A DNA stretch of 64,000 nucleotides, from contig SIBR01000007.1 in assembly GCA_009695065.1 (NCBI GenBank), positions 41,264 to 105,263 on the forward strand, read 5' to 3'. Positions 43,588 to 52,299 of this stretch are shown here, one piece after another. Positions within the stretch are counted from its first letter, which is position 1. The number at the start of each line of letters is the position of its first letter. Source of the DNA: Opitutus sp. Lineage in GTDB: Bacteria > Verrucomicrobiota > Verrucomicrobiae > Opitutales > Opitutaceae. Under the pieces are notes generated by a model. The model was not told the origin of the DNA. It searched no databases and worked only from the letters and a program-made list of their open reading frames with translations. The position numbers and the translations under genes were made by a program.

Positions 43588-45189
43588 TCACCGCGGGCGG
43601 GCTGTCTCTGCTGCGGGCTTGCGCTGGAACAGCGAGTATTGGGATTCGAACTCGCACCACCGCCGGCCCGGCAGGAACCGGATCGCGTCGAGTTGGGGCC
43701 GGGCCGACCACGATTTCACCAGCTGATAGTCGCGCAGCACCGGCCGGTCGACAAATTCGTCGCGGATCATTTCGTAAGGGCGCAACACGATCCATTGGGG
43801 TTGGAGGCGGGCGATGACCCCCGTGTAGCTGCGCGCCCCTTCCCGCACCGTGCGCACGACGTCGGGCGAACTCAGGCCGGGAAAATCGTACATCCGCAGC
43901 CCGGAGAAGTAACCGATGTAGCCGAGTGGTTCGAGAAACACGGTGTCGCTGGGGGCGGCGTGGGCCCACAGCCATTCGCCGATGTCGCGGCGCACACCGG
44001 TTTCCACCACGCGCTGCTGCACCCGCATTTGCCAGGCGGTGGCGGCGAAGGTGGCCGCGGCCATCAGCACGGTCAGGGCGCCGGCGATCCGGGCCGCGGC
44101 GCGAATCGCGGGCCGGCGCACGGCGGACGCGCTGGCGTAAGCCGCGTCGAAGACGAAGGCGACCGCGATCGAGGCCAGGACGGTCCAGGGTGGGATATAC
44201 CAGGGAAAGGCGGTGATCGCGCAGAGATAGAACGCGCCGAGCAACACGGCGAGGGAGGCGCGCCGACCGGCAGCGGGAAGCTGCGGCACCAGCCAGGCAA
44301 AGGCTGCGATCACGGTCAGGATGCGGGCGAAGCCGTACAGCTGCACCGGCCAGCCGCCGAACACCGCGTAGGCGGGCATGAACAAATCGCCGCCGAGGCG
44401 CTGGCCCGTGAGCACGCGCCACGGCACCAGTAGCATGTCCGTCAGATGAATCACCGGGGCGAAGGCCGACTTGGCGATGATGGTGTTGGGAATGGGCGAC
44501 CCGTAGTACCACCAGGCCCACGCGATCCACGGCAGGTAGATCAGGCCGCCGAGCAGCGCGCCCCGCCAGAGCTGTCGCCACGGGAAGGCGGAGGAACCCT
44601 CCGCCGGCCGGCGAAAGAGCAGGTGGGGCGCGATGAGGGCACCCGCGAGCACGAAGGCATCGGGTCGCGTCCACATGAGTCCGCCGAGCGCGCTGCCCAG
44701 CCAGCGGATGCGCGGGCCGGCGGGGGCCTCGAGTTCCGTCCAGAGCAAAAGCATGAAGAAGACGAGAATCGCGGTCTCCATGCCGTTGGTCGCGAAGTCG
44801 GTGAGCTTGGCGTCGGCGAGGAGCAGGCCGAAGAGCACGGTGCGGCCGAGGGCTCCGAGCCGCAGGGTGTCGGCGCGGCGCCAGATCAGCCGCGCGGAGG
44901 CGGCGAGGAGTGCGGCGCTGAAAATTCGAAAAAACCAGAGCGCGCGGACTTCCTCGCCCGGTCCGGCGAGGGCGGTGCAGAGCGCGGGGATGAGGACGCC
45001 GAGCGGCGAGGTGAAGGTGTGGACCCGCTCGCCGGGTTGGAAAACGAGGCCGTGGCCCTCCACGAGATTGCGACTGGCGCGCAGGGTGATGAAGTAGTCC
45101 TCCCAAGCATGACCGGTGAACGCGGCGAATCCGAGGGGCAGGAGGAAGGCCAGCGCCACGACGAGCCAGCGGATGCGAGCGGGGGTCAC
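43588..45189 (-). CDS. Multi-pass membrane protein, GT-C glycosyltransferase-like
   Basis: About 533 residues from GTG at 45189 (a TTG at 45225 is an alternative). Roughly ten to eleven hydrophobic helices in the first ~390 residues, then a soluble C-terminal domain (RVVETGVRRDIGEWLWAHAAP...). The first loop, HAWEDYFITLRASRNLVEGHGLVFQPGERVH, has the acidic ED pair and the NLxxGxGxVF...GE pattern of GT-C-type polyprenyl-phosphate sugar transferases (AftB-like membrane proteins). The donor and acceptor are unknown. No glycan genes flank it except an acyltransferase 3 kb away. Confidence 0.75.
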   Translation of the reverse strand: MTPARIRWLVVALAFLLPLGFAAFTGHAWEDYFITLRASRNLVEGHGLVFQPGERVHTFTSPLGVLIPALCTALAGPGEEVRALWFFRIFSAALLAASARLIWRRADTLRLGALGRTVLFGLLLADAKLTDFATNGMETAILVFFMLLLWTELEAPAGPRIRWLGSALGGLMWTRPDAFVLAGALIAPHLLFRRPAEGSSAFPWRQLWRGALLGGLIYLPWIAWAWWYYGSPIPNTIIAKSAFAPVIHLTDMLLVPWRVLTGQRLGGDLFMPAYAVFGGWPVQLYGFARILTVIAAFAWLVPQLPAAGRRASLAVLLGAFYLCAITAFPWYIPPWTVLASIAVAFVFDAAYASASAVRRPAIRAAARIAGALTVLMAAATFAATAWQMRVQQRVVETGVRRDIGEWLWAHAAPSDTVFLEPLGYIGYFSGLRMYDFPGLSSPDVVRTVREGARSYTGVIARLQPQWIVLRPYEMIRDEFVDRPVLRDYQLVKSWSARPQLDAIRFLPGRRWCEFESQYSLFQRKPAAETARPR

Positions 45190-45322
45190 GGCGCGGAAGC
45201 GTGGGCAGGGCAATTCCCTGCTCAATGCAAATTCGGAATTGCGCCGGCCGGGCCGCGGGTTGGCCGGTGCAGTCGGCTCTTGGGGACGCCGTCAAACTCA
45301 CCGCACAGTGGCGGCTACGCTG

Positions 45323-45983
45323 ATGAAGGCGTTTCTCCCAATCTTAGCTTTGCTCTGGGCGCTGTCGGGCGCCGGGCCGCTGCGTGCCGCCGAACGCGAC
45401 ATCCGGCATGCGTTTCCGGTCCAGCCGGGCTGCCGGTTGAAAATCGACAGTTACCGCGGTCGGATCGAGGTGACGGAAAGCGACGAACCGGAAGTGAAGA
45501 TTCTCATCCATCTCGAGATTGGCGGGGAAACCGAGGCGGACGCGCGGCGGGTGCTCGACGGGCTGCAACTTGACGTGCAGGCCCGGGACAACGCGGTTTC
45601 GATCGTGGCGCGCAATCCCCGCGAGACGCGGATCCGCTGGTTCTGGCAGGAAGCCGAGCAGATTGAGCTGATGTATTACATTTCGGTGCCGCGCCAGTGC
45701 AGCGTGGATGTGAAGACCGGCACCGGCAGCATCACGGTCGGGCGCCTGGCAGGGCAAATGGCGGCGCGGATCGAGAAGGGAAATATTTTTTCCGGTCGGT
45801 CGAGGGCAGTTTGAATGCGAACGCGGAGTTCGGCGATATTTTCGTGTCCCGTTGCTTGGGGCCGCTGACGGCCCGGGTGTTGAAAGGGAAGATCCGCGCC
45901 GGCACGCTGGGGGGCCGCTGCTGACGATGCGCGCAAGCGGCGGTGGCGTTACGATTGAGTCGGGCGAGACTCTATTTGAATAG
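45323..45983 (+). pseudogene. DUF4097-like exported protein with two homopolymer frameshifts
   Basis: From ATG at 45323 the frame gives a signal peptide (AFLPILALLWALSGAGPLRA) and a beta-helix-like start (CRLKIDSYRGRIEVTESDEPEVKILIHLEIGG, SVDVKTGTGSITVGRLAGQM). At a run of six T (45786-45791) the frame is lost; restoring one T gives IFFRSVEGSLNANAEFGDIF and on to GKIRAGTLGG. At a run of six G (45909-45914) it is lost again; restoring one G continues as LLTMRASGGGVTIESGETLFE to TAG at 45983. The repeating SVEGSLNANAEFGDIFV pattern is that of DUF4097 proteins. Single-base losses in homopolymers suggest sequencing error as much as decay. It overlaps the convergent acyltransferase gene by ~35 bases. 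Confidence 0.75.
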
Positions 45984-47148
45984 CCGGGGCCGGCGGCGCG
46001 AACGCCGCGATGCGCGGGCGATAGAGAACGCGTTCGATCCCGTAGTGGATCGCGAGCGTGGCGGCCAGAGATGCGATCAAGGTCGCGGCGAGTTGCAGCG
46101 AATATCCCGTCTGACCGAGCCGGAGCAGGGCCCACGTCGCCAGCATCATGGCGGGCGCGTGCACGGCGTAGAGCGGATAGCTGATCTGGCCGGCGTAACG
46201 GAGGGCCGCGAGCGCGGGCGACTGGCGCAGCGCGGGCCGTTTTTCCTCAAGGTGCAGGCATTGCAGCAAGCCGATCGTGCAGACGAGTCCCCACGCATTT
46301 TGCTTGAGGAGATTGAGCCCGTAAAAATAGGGCAGGGTCTTGAGCGCCAGAAAAGCAAGCCAGGCCAGCAACAATTCCCGGGAGTAATTTTTCGGACCGC
46401 GGGTCACGAACCAGCGCGCCGCCCACGCCCCGGACCACCAGAAAATTCCCAGCATGAAGACGCTGTTGAAGACCCAGAACGGCGTCACCCAGCGGAGCAG
46501 GACGATCCCGGCGAATTGTAATCCGAGAAAAGCGGCGGCAAGGCCGCCCCAGCGGCCGCGGATCGCGTGAAAATAAAACCACGGATAGGCGGCGTAGATC
46601 ACCATTTCGACGGCGACGGTGTTGAGCGGATAGTTGCCGGCCAGAATCTCATGGGGATAGACGCCGTAGAGTCCGAGCAGCCGCACGACGATGTTGTCGA
46701 TTGGCGCCACGGTATGCAGGGCGAGCATGACGCTGCCCGAGGGACGCCACGCTTCGGCGGCGACGAGGGCCAGGCCCAGCAGCGCCGCGGCCCAATAAAC
46801 CGGCATGATGCGCCAGAAGCGCCGGCGATAGTGGTCGCGCCAGTCGAGTGGCGCGGCGGAATTACGGGCGCGGCGTTCGAATGGATAGTGGATGCAAAAT
46901 CCGCTGAGTACGAAAAAGCAGATGACGGCGGGGTGGTTGCCGCCGGTCGGCCAGGCGAGCAGGCCGAAGCCATCGTGGAGCCAGGCGAATGCGGCGCGGA
47001 CCGCGTGTTCGGGGGCGTTGGCCTGTGGAAAGCCGGACCAGAGATGCCAGTGGCTCAGGAACACCACCAGCGCGCACGCTCCGCGCAAGGCGTCGAGCGA
47101 CCAGAAGCGGGGGGCCGGGCTGGCGGCGGGCGCAGAGGCGTGGTCCAC
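45949..47148 (-). CDS. Acyltransferase 3 family membrane protein
   Basis: 399 residues, about ten transmembrane helices. The family start is clear (FWSLDALRGACALVVFLSHWHLW, with the essential Arg and His), followed by AVICFFVLSGFCIHYPFERR, YRRRFWRIMPVYWAA, NYPLNTVAVEMVIYAAYPWFYF and GQISYPLYAVHAPAMML. Such proteins O-acetylate exported glycans or lipids at the inner membrane. The C-terminus overlaps the DUF4097-like gene on the other strand. Substrate unknown. Confidence 0.9.
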   Translation of the reverse strand: MDHASAPAASPAPRFWSLDALRGACALVVFLSHWHLWSGFPQANAPEHAVRAAFAWLHDGFGLLAWPTGGNHPAVICFFVLSGFCIHYPFERRARNSAAPLDWRDHYRRRFWRIMPVYWAAALLGLALVAAEAWRPSGSVMLALHTVAPIDNIVVRLLGLYGVYPHEILAGNYPLNTVAVEMVIYAAYPWFYFHAIRGRWGGLAAAFLGLQFAGIVLLRWVTPFWVFNSVFMLGIFWWSGAWAARWFVTRGPKNYSRELLLAWLAFLALKTLPYFYGLNLLKQNAWGLVCTIGLLQCLHLEEKRPALRQSPALAALRYAGQISYPLYAVHAPAMMLATWALLRLGQTGYSLQLAATLIASLAATLAIHYGIERVLYRPRIAAFAPPAPAIQIESRPTQS

Positions 47149-47246
47149 GCGGGAGATGTCGTGGCCGGGCCCCGCGTGGGCAAGCGCTTTTCCCTTCGGG
47201 ACAACGCGCTCGCCTCGCGGACCGCGCCCGCTGCAAGCTGGGGCGC

Positions 47247-48794
47247 ATGACGATTCACGACGCGTTTACCGAGCTGACCGGCCTGCTCAAGCGCGCCCAC
47301 GTGCTCGGGACGGTGGGCGATCTGCTCGGCTGGGATGAGCAGGTGAATCTGCCGGCCGGGGCGGCGGACCAACGCGGAGTACAGCAGGCATTGCTGGCGG
47401 AGTTGCAGCACGCGGCGGTCAGCACGCCGCGCGTGGGCGAACTGCTGGAATTCCTCGAAGGGGAAATGAGCCGACCTGCGACGCCGGGACGCGAAGGTGA
47501 GGCGGCGTTCCGGCCCGGCCACGACGAGCGCGTCGTGATCGCGCAGGCGCGGCGCGACTACGATCGGGCGACGAAACTGCCGGCGGCCTTTGTCCGCGAA
47601 CTCGCGACGGAGGGCAGCCGCGGCTATCACGTCTGGGCCCGCGCCCGGCCGGCGAATGATTTCGCCAGCTACGTTCCGGTGTTGGAAAAACACCTTGAGC
47701 TGGCGCGACGCGAGGCGGAGTTTCTCGGGAAGGGCGCCGCGCCGTACGACTGCGCGCTGGATAAATATGACCCCGGGCTCACGACGGCGCAGGTGGAGCG
47801 CCTGTTCGGCGAGTTGAAACGCGAGCTGGTGCCGCTCGGGCGGGAAATCGTCGCCTCGCCTGTGGCGAAACGCGCCGCGGCGACCGCTGGGCGGCTGCGG
47901 GGATTTCCGATCGAGACGCAACGCGTATTTCTGCGCGAGGTGACGGAAAAGATCGGCTTCGATTATGCGCGCGGGCGAATCGATGTGTCGCTCCACCCCT
48001 TTTGCTCCGGAACGGGCACCGATGTGCGGATGACGACGCGGTTCAATTCCGACCAGCCACTCGACGCGTTGTTCGGCTCGATCCACGAAACGGGCCACGG
48101 CCTCTACGAACAAGGGTTGCCCGGGGCGCAGCTCGGGACGGCGCTCGGCCTCAACGCCGGGATGGCGGTGCACGAATCGCAGAGCCGCCTCTGGGAAAAC
48201 CAGGTGGCGCGCAGCCGCGGTTTCTGGCGACATTTCGAACCGCGCTGGCGCGAGTTGTTTCCGGTGCAGACGGCGGGCGTCAGCGCGGAGGACTTGTACC
48301 TCGCGGTGAATGCGGTCGAGCCAACGTTGATCCGCGTTGATGCCGATGAAGTCACTTACAACCTGCACATTGTGCTGCGCTTCGAGTTGGAGAAGAAACT
48401 ATTCTCGGGCGAGCTGGCGTTGCGGGATTTGCCGGCGGCGTGGCGGAGCGCGTCGCGTGAACTCGTGGGACTGGAGCCGGCGAACGACCGGGAAGGCGTG
48501 TTGCAGGATGTGCACTGGAGCGGCGGGGCGTTCGGTTATTTTCCGAGCTATTGCCTCGGCAACATGATCGCCGCGCAGCTCTGGTATCACGTGTTGGGCC
48601 TGCGGCCGGAGTTGGAGGAGGATTTTGCGCGCGGAGATTTTTCGTGGCTGCTGCGCTGGCTGCGGGAAAACGTGCATGCGCATGGCCGGCGTTACAGCGC
48701 GCTGGAGTTGGTGCGGCGGGTGACGGGCGGGGAACTTTCGCCGCGACCGTTGGTGCGTTATCTAAGGGAGAGGTATGGGGCGTTGTATTTGTAA
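47247..48794 (+). CDS. Carboxypeptidase M32 (thermostable carboxypeptidase Taq type)
   Basis: 515 residues from ATG at 47247; cytoplasmic zinc metallocarboxypeptidase. The zinc site HETGH is at 280-284 with the third ligand E310 (HESQSRLWEN). Other family motifs: LLGWDEQVNLP near 26-36, ALDKYDPGLT, DVSLHPFCSGTGTDVRMTTR (HPF at 250-252, DVRxTTR), RVDADEVTYNLHIVLRFELEK and HWSGGAFGYFPSYCLGN. The protein is complete and of normal length. Confidence 0.96.
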   Translation: MTIHDAFTELTGLLKRAHVLGTVGDLLGWDEQVNLPAGAADQRGVQQALLAELQHAAVSTPRVGELLEFLEGEMSRPATPGREGEAAFRPGHDERVVIAQARRDYDRATKLPAAFVRELATEGSRGYHVWARARPANDFASYVPVLEKHLELARREAEFLGKGAAPYDCALDKYDPGLTTAQVERLFGELKRELVPLGREIVASPVAKRAAATAGRLRGFPIETQRVFLREVTEKIGFDYARGRIDVSLHPFCSGTGTDVRMTTRFNSDQPLDALFGSIHETGHGLYEQGLPGAQLGTALGLNAGMAVHESQSRLWENQVARSRGFWRHFEPRWRELFPVQTAGVSAEDLYLAVNAVEPTLIRVDADEVTYNLHIVLRFELEKKLFSGELALRDLPAAWRSASRELVGLEPANDREGVLQDVHWSGGAFGYFPSYCLGNMIAAQLWYHVLGLRPELEEDFARGDFSWLLRWLRENVHAHGRRYSALELVRRVTGGELSPRPLVRYLRERYGALYL

Positions 48795-48871
48795 CCGCTA
48801 TTCGTGGAAGGCCCATTTTCACGTTTGATCACGATCAAGATTGCGAGCACGAGCACGTCCGCTGACCTGCC

Positions 48872-49669
48872 ATGGCCCTGATCGACACCCACACGCATTT
48901 GGAATCCTTTGCCCGCAAGGGCCTGCTGCCGGACGCGCTGACCCGGGCGCGGGCCGCCGGCTTGGAGGCGATGATCACGATCGGCACCTCGCCGGACGAC
49001 TGGGCGATGTACCGGGAGATGGCGAGCGAGCACGTCGGGTTCGTCCATTACACCGTCGGATTGCACCCGTGTTCGGTCGACGGGCAATGGGAACAGGCAT
49101 TGGCCCAAGTGGAGGGCTTTTGGGGCGGAACGGATCGCCCGATTGGGTTGGCCGAAATCGGACTCGACCGGTTTCACCTGCCCAAGGACGCGGCGGAAGC
49201 GGAGAAGATCTTCGCGTGGCAAAAAGCGGCGTTTGCCGGGGGCCTGGGCATCGCGAAGCGACTCGGTTGTCCCGTCGCGGTGCATTCCCGCGGGGCGTTT
49301 TCCGAGTGCGTCGAGATGATCGATGCGAGCGGCGTCGACTGGACCCGCGTCGTGTTTCACTGTTTCACGGAAGGCGTCGCCGAGATCGGCGAACTGAACC
49401 GGCGGGGTGGAGTGGGATCATTCACGGGCATCCTGACCTACAAGACGGCGGAGACGATCCGCGCGGCCGCCAAGGTGCAGGGGCTCCCGCGGTTCATGCT
49501 GGAAACCGACGCGCCCTACCTCACGCCGATGCCCCATCGCGGCAAGCCCAACGAACCGGCTTTCCTGCGGCACACGGCGGAGTTCGCCGCCGCGGCAGTG
49601 TTTGGCGTGAGCTTCGACGAACTGGCGCGGACCAGCACGGCCAACGCGCGGGCGTTCTTCAGGTTCTGA
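48872..49669 (+). CDS. tatD: TatD family metal-dependent DNase
   Basis: 265 residues, cytoplasmic TIM-barrel hydrolase. Metal ligands expected for TatD are all present: H7 and H9 (DTHTH), E95 (AEIGLD), H138 (VAVHSRG), H163 (FHCFTEG) and D213 (ETDAPYL). The C-terminal PMPHRGKPNEP loop is also typical. TatD acts as a 3'-5' exonuclease in DNA repair and turnover. It follows the M32 gene by 77 bases on the same strand. Confidence 0.93.
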   Translation: MALIDTHTHLESFARKGLLPDALTRARAAGLEAMITIGTSPDDWAMYREMASEHVGFVHYTVGLHPCSVDGQWEQALAQVEGFWGGTDRPIGLAEIGLDRFHLPKDAAEAEKIFAWQKAAFAGGLGIAKRLGCPVAVHSRGAFSECVEMIDASGVDWTRVVFHCFTEGVAEIGELNRRGGVGSFTGILTYKTAETIRAAAKVQGLPRFMLETDAPYLTPMPHRGKPNEPAFLRHTAEFAAAAVFGVSFDELARTSTANARAFFRF

Positions 49670-49671
49670 TC

Positions 49672-49710
49672 CATCGCGGAAACGCGAAAGAGCGAAGGCG
49701 CGGAACCGGA
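49672..49710 (+). repeat. Short interspersed repeat (copy 1)
   Basis: ATCGCGGAAACGCGAAAGAG at 49673 onward matches 63292-63313 at 21 of 22 positions. Both copies follow the end of a plus-strand gene. It is of the CGCGAAAGAGCG low-complexity type found between genes in this lineage. Confidence 0.5.
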
Positions 49711-49756
49711 TCAGGCCGGCTTTTTGGGCGCCGCCCGGGCGTCGTCCCGGTGGCGC

Positions 49757-50056
49757 TTACGCCTCGTCGAACTTGCGCACAAACAGCGCTTCGATCTCGG
49801 CGAGCATGGCGAGCGCGTCGTCGCCGCTGGCGATAAACTTGACCTTCGAGCCCTTGCCCGCGGCCAGCATCATCAAGCCCATGATGCTCTTGCCGTTCAC
49901 CTGCTCCTCCTCCTTTTCGACGAACACCTCCGCTTTGAACTTGTTGGTGATGCGGACGATCATCGCCGCCGGGCGCGCATGGATGCCCATCTTGTTCTGC
50001 ACGACCAACTCCTTGACGGCGGGTTGGACTGCAGGTGTGGCGTCGATTTTGTTCAT
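49757..50056 (-). CDS. HPr family phosphocarrier protein
   Basis: 99 residues from ATG at 50056. The phosphorylatable His is H26 (NKMGIHARPAAMIV) and the regulatory Ser is S57 (NGKSIMGLMMLAAGKGS), with the normal 31-residue spacing (His15/Ser46 in standard HPr). It carries ~11 extra N-terminal residues (NKIDATPAVQPAV), which is unusual. A conserved Ser position suggests HPr-kinase regulation. No EI or EII gene is present here, so it could be a regulatory Crh/NPr-like HPr rather than a sugar-PTS component. Confidence 0.92.
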   Translation of the reverse strand: MNKIDATPAVQPAVKELVVQNKMGIHARPAAMIVRITNKFKAEVFVEKEEEQVNGKSIMGLMMLAAGKGSKVKFIASGDDALAMLAEIEALFVRKFDEA

Positions 50057-50133
50057 GACTTCGGAGAGACCGGCCAAAATCCGGGCCGTGGCGGTGGCTT
50101 GCAACTTAAAAACCGACTCTCAGGCTGCGCACA

Positions 50134-50877
50134 ATGGCCCAAACTGCGATCATTGTTCCTTGTCGCCTGGAATCCACCCGATTCCCCCGCAAGCTGTTAC
50201 ATCAGATCAAAGGGCGTCCGTTGCTGCTGTGGGTGGCGGAGCGAATCGCCCGGGAAGCCCCTGAATTTCCCCTCGTTTTTGCGGTCGATCACGAACTTTT
50301 GCACGAGTGCGTGGTGGGGGCGGGGTTTAAGGCGATCTTCACCGACCCGGCGCACCAAAGCGGCACGGACCGCATCGCGGAGGCCAACCGCACGGTGGGC
50401 GCCAGCCATGTCATCAACGTACAGGCCGACGAACCGCTGGTGACGGGCCGTCAGATTCGCGCGCTGGCCGAGTTGCTGGCGGGTGGGGCGCCGATGGCGA
50501 CGCTGGTGACGCCGTTCAAACGGGTCGTCGATTTCTACAACGCAAATCAAGTGAAGGTCGTAATGCGGCGGGACGGGCGGGCGCTGTATTTCTCCCGCTC
50601 GCGGATGCCGTATTCCCGCGACCTCGGGCTGACCATCGACGATGCCTGGGTGCAGGCCAACCCCTGCTACAAGCACCTCGGCCTCTACGGCTATCAGGCG
50701 GATCTGTTGGAGAAATTTGCGCAGCTGCCGCCGGGCCGCTACGAAACGGTGGAAAAACTCGAGCAACTGCGCGTGCTCGAAAACGGCTACGACATCTCCT
50801 GCGCCGTCACTGAAGACCCCGGCATCGGTGTCGATACGCCCGCGGATGCGGTGAAGTTCGAGCAGACGCTGGGATAG
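50134..50877 (+). CDS. kdsB: 3-deoxy-manno-octulosonate cytidylyltransferase
   Basis: 247 residues. It forms CMP-Kdo from CTP and Kdo for lipopolysaccharide, so the cell has an LPS-type outer membrane. Motifs: IIVPCRLESTRFPRKLL (nucleotide loop), SGTDRIAEA, NVQADEPLV (Mg-binding Asp), YFSRSRMPYSRD, KHLGLYGYQADLL, ETVEKLEQLRVLENGYDI and GIGVDTPAD. Complete and of normal length. It is divergent from the HPr gene (77 bases apart) and convergent with carA. Confidence 0.96.
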   Translation: MAQTAIIVPCRLESTRFPRKLLHQIKGRPLLLWVAERIAREAPEFPLVFAVDHELLHECVVGAGFKAIFTDPAHQSGTDRIAEANRTVGASHVINVQADEPLVTGRQIRALAELLAGGAPMATLVTPFKRVVDFYNANQVKVVMRRDGRALYFSRSRMPYSRDLGLTIDDAWVQANPCYKHLGLYGYQADLLEKFAQLPPGRYETVEKLEQLRVLENGYDISCAVTEDPGIGVDTPADAVKFEQTLG

Positions 50878-50883
50878 GAGCTG

Positions 50884-50945
50884 ATGTGGAACTCAGGGAA
50901 ACGGGCTTCGGAGCCTTCTATTCCTGATTTCGCCAGCTCCACATT
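50884..50945. terminator. Long hairpin between convergent kdsB and carA
   Basis: ATGTGGA near 50884 pairs with TCCACAT near 50938, and the interior CAGGGAA/TTCCTG and GGCT-TCGG-AGCC (50904-50915) pair further with internal gaps. The central stem-loop has a UUCG-class tetraloop. It fills the 71-base gap and can end transcription from either side. Confidence 0.55.
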
Positions 50946-50948
50946 TCT

Positions 50949-52118
50949 TCAGATCTTCCCGGCCTTGCGGGCTTCCACCATCCGGTAGAAATCGAGAAAC
51001 AGCGGGTCCGCGTCGTTGGGCCCGGGCGCCGCTTCGGGGTGATACTGCACGCTGAATACGGGCAGAGAAGTGTGGCGCAGGCCCTCGACGGTGTTGTCGT
51101 TGAGATTGATCTCGGTGATCTTGGTACCCCGCTGCTCGATCGATTTCGGATCGGTCGCGAACCCGTGGTTTTGCGCGGTGATCGAAACCTTGCCGGTTTC
51201 GAGGTTCTTCACCGGCTGATTTCCGCCCCGATGGCCGAATTTCAACTTGAAGGTCGTGCCGCCCAGCGCGTGGGTCAGCATCTGATGGCCGAGACAGATG
51301 CCAAAAATGGGAAATTCGGGCAGCAGGCCCGTTACGGTCTTGTGAATGTAGGGCAGCGCCGCGGGATCGCCGGGGCCGTTCGAGAGAAACACGGCGTCGG
51401 GCTTGTGCTCGCGGATCTGTTCCGCGGTGGCCTGGGCAGGAAACACCTGCACCTCGAAGCCGTGGTTCACGAGCTTGCGGAAAATGCTGTGCTTGGCGCC
51501 GTAGTCGAAGGCGGCGACGCGGAATTTTTTCGCGGGTGAGCCGGGCAGGTTCATCGTCGTGCCGACCGGCAGGTAGGGGGTGTTGTGGCGCGAGGCGTCG
51601 GCCGCCGCCCATAGGTAGGGCTCCGTGCAGGTCACGTCCTTCACGTAGTCGGCCCCCGCCATGTCCTGCCAGGTCCGGGCCCGCCGCGTCGCTTCCTCGT
51701 CGGTGATGGGCAGCGTGCTGAGGCAGCACTTCATCGCGCCGTCGACCCGGAGTTTTTTCGTGAGGGCTCGGGTGTCGACCTCGCTGATGCCGGGAATGCC
51801 GTACTGCCGGAGGTAGTCGCCGAGGGAGAGCTTGCTCCGCCAGTTGCTGACCACGGGCGAAAGCTCGCGGACGACGAAGCCGGAGCACTTCGGCACCGCG
51901 GCCTCGGTGTCCTCTTCGTTCACCCCATAGTTGCCGATTTGCACGGCCGTCATGGTGACGATCTGGCCGAAGTAGGAAGGGTCGGTGACGATCTCCTGGT
52001 ATCCCGTCATCGACGTGTTGAAGACGCACTCGCCAGAAACGGTCGCATCGGCGCCGAAGGCGCGGCCGCGGAAAACAGAACCATCTTCGAGCGCTAGGAT
52101 TGCGGGCTTAAACGACAT
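50949..52118 (-). CDS. carA: Carbamoyl-phosphate synthase small (glutaminase) subunit
   Basis: 389 residues from ATG at 52118. The N-terminal CPSase small domain begins AILALEDGSVFRGRAFGA and has FNTSMTGYQEIVTDPSY and GIPGISEVDTRALTKKLR. The class I glutamine amidotransferase follows with the nucleophile Cys in FGICLGHQML, SITAQNHGFA and the His-Glu pair in VQYHPEAAPGP. It supplies ammonia for carbamoyl phosphate in arginine and pyrimidine synthesis. carB is not adjacent; it is not in this window. It is divergent from kamA. Confidence 0.96.
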   Translation of the reverse strand: MSFKPAILALEDGSVFRGRAFGADATVSGECVFNTSMTGYQEIVTDPSYFGQIVTMTAVQIGNYGVNEEDTEAAVPKCSGFVVRELSPVVSNWRSKLSLGDYLRQYGIPGISEVDTRALTKKLRVDGAMKCCLSTLPITDEEATRRARTWQDMAGADYVKDVTCTEPYLWAAADASRHNTPYLPVGTTMNLPGSPAKKFRVAAFDYGAKHSIFRKLVNHGFEVQVFPAQATAEQIREHKPDAVFLSNGPGDPAALPYIHKTVTGLLPEFPIFGICLGHQMLTHALGGTTFKLKFGHRGGNQPVKNLETGKVSITAQNHGFATDPKSIEQRGTKITEINLNDNTVEGLRHTSLPVFSVQYHPEAAPGPNDADPLFLDFYRMVEARKAGKI

Positions 52119-52299
52119 TAAAGCCGAACGAAAGAGCGTCACCCGGGGCCTGCCAAGAGGTTTTGTGAAAATCTTCAAGATCCGGCGACCGGCCCCTGCG
52201 CACCGCGCCCGGCATGACGGGCGGGTTTCCCGGCCCATCCGACTTTTGGGGTCGCCCGTTTGACACGGAGGGAGGGGCGGCTAAGCCTTTCGCGAACTA

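Noticed and set aside
43632..43654. GGATTCGAACTCGCACC, resembling a reverse-complement tRNA T-arm
   Set aside because: It is inside the coding sequence of the GT-C-like protein and no acceptor or anticodon arm can be folded around it.
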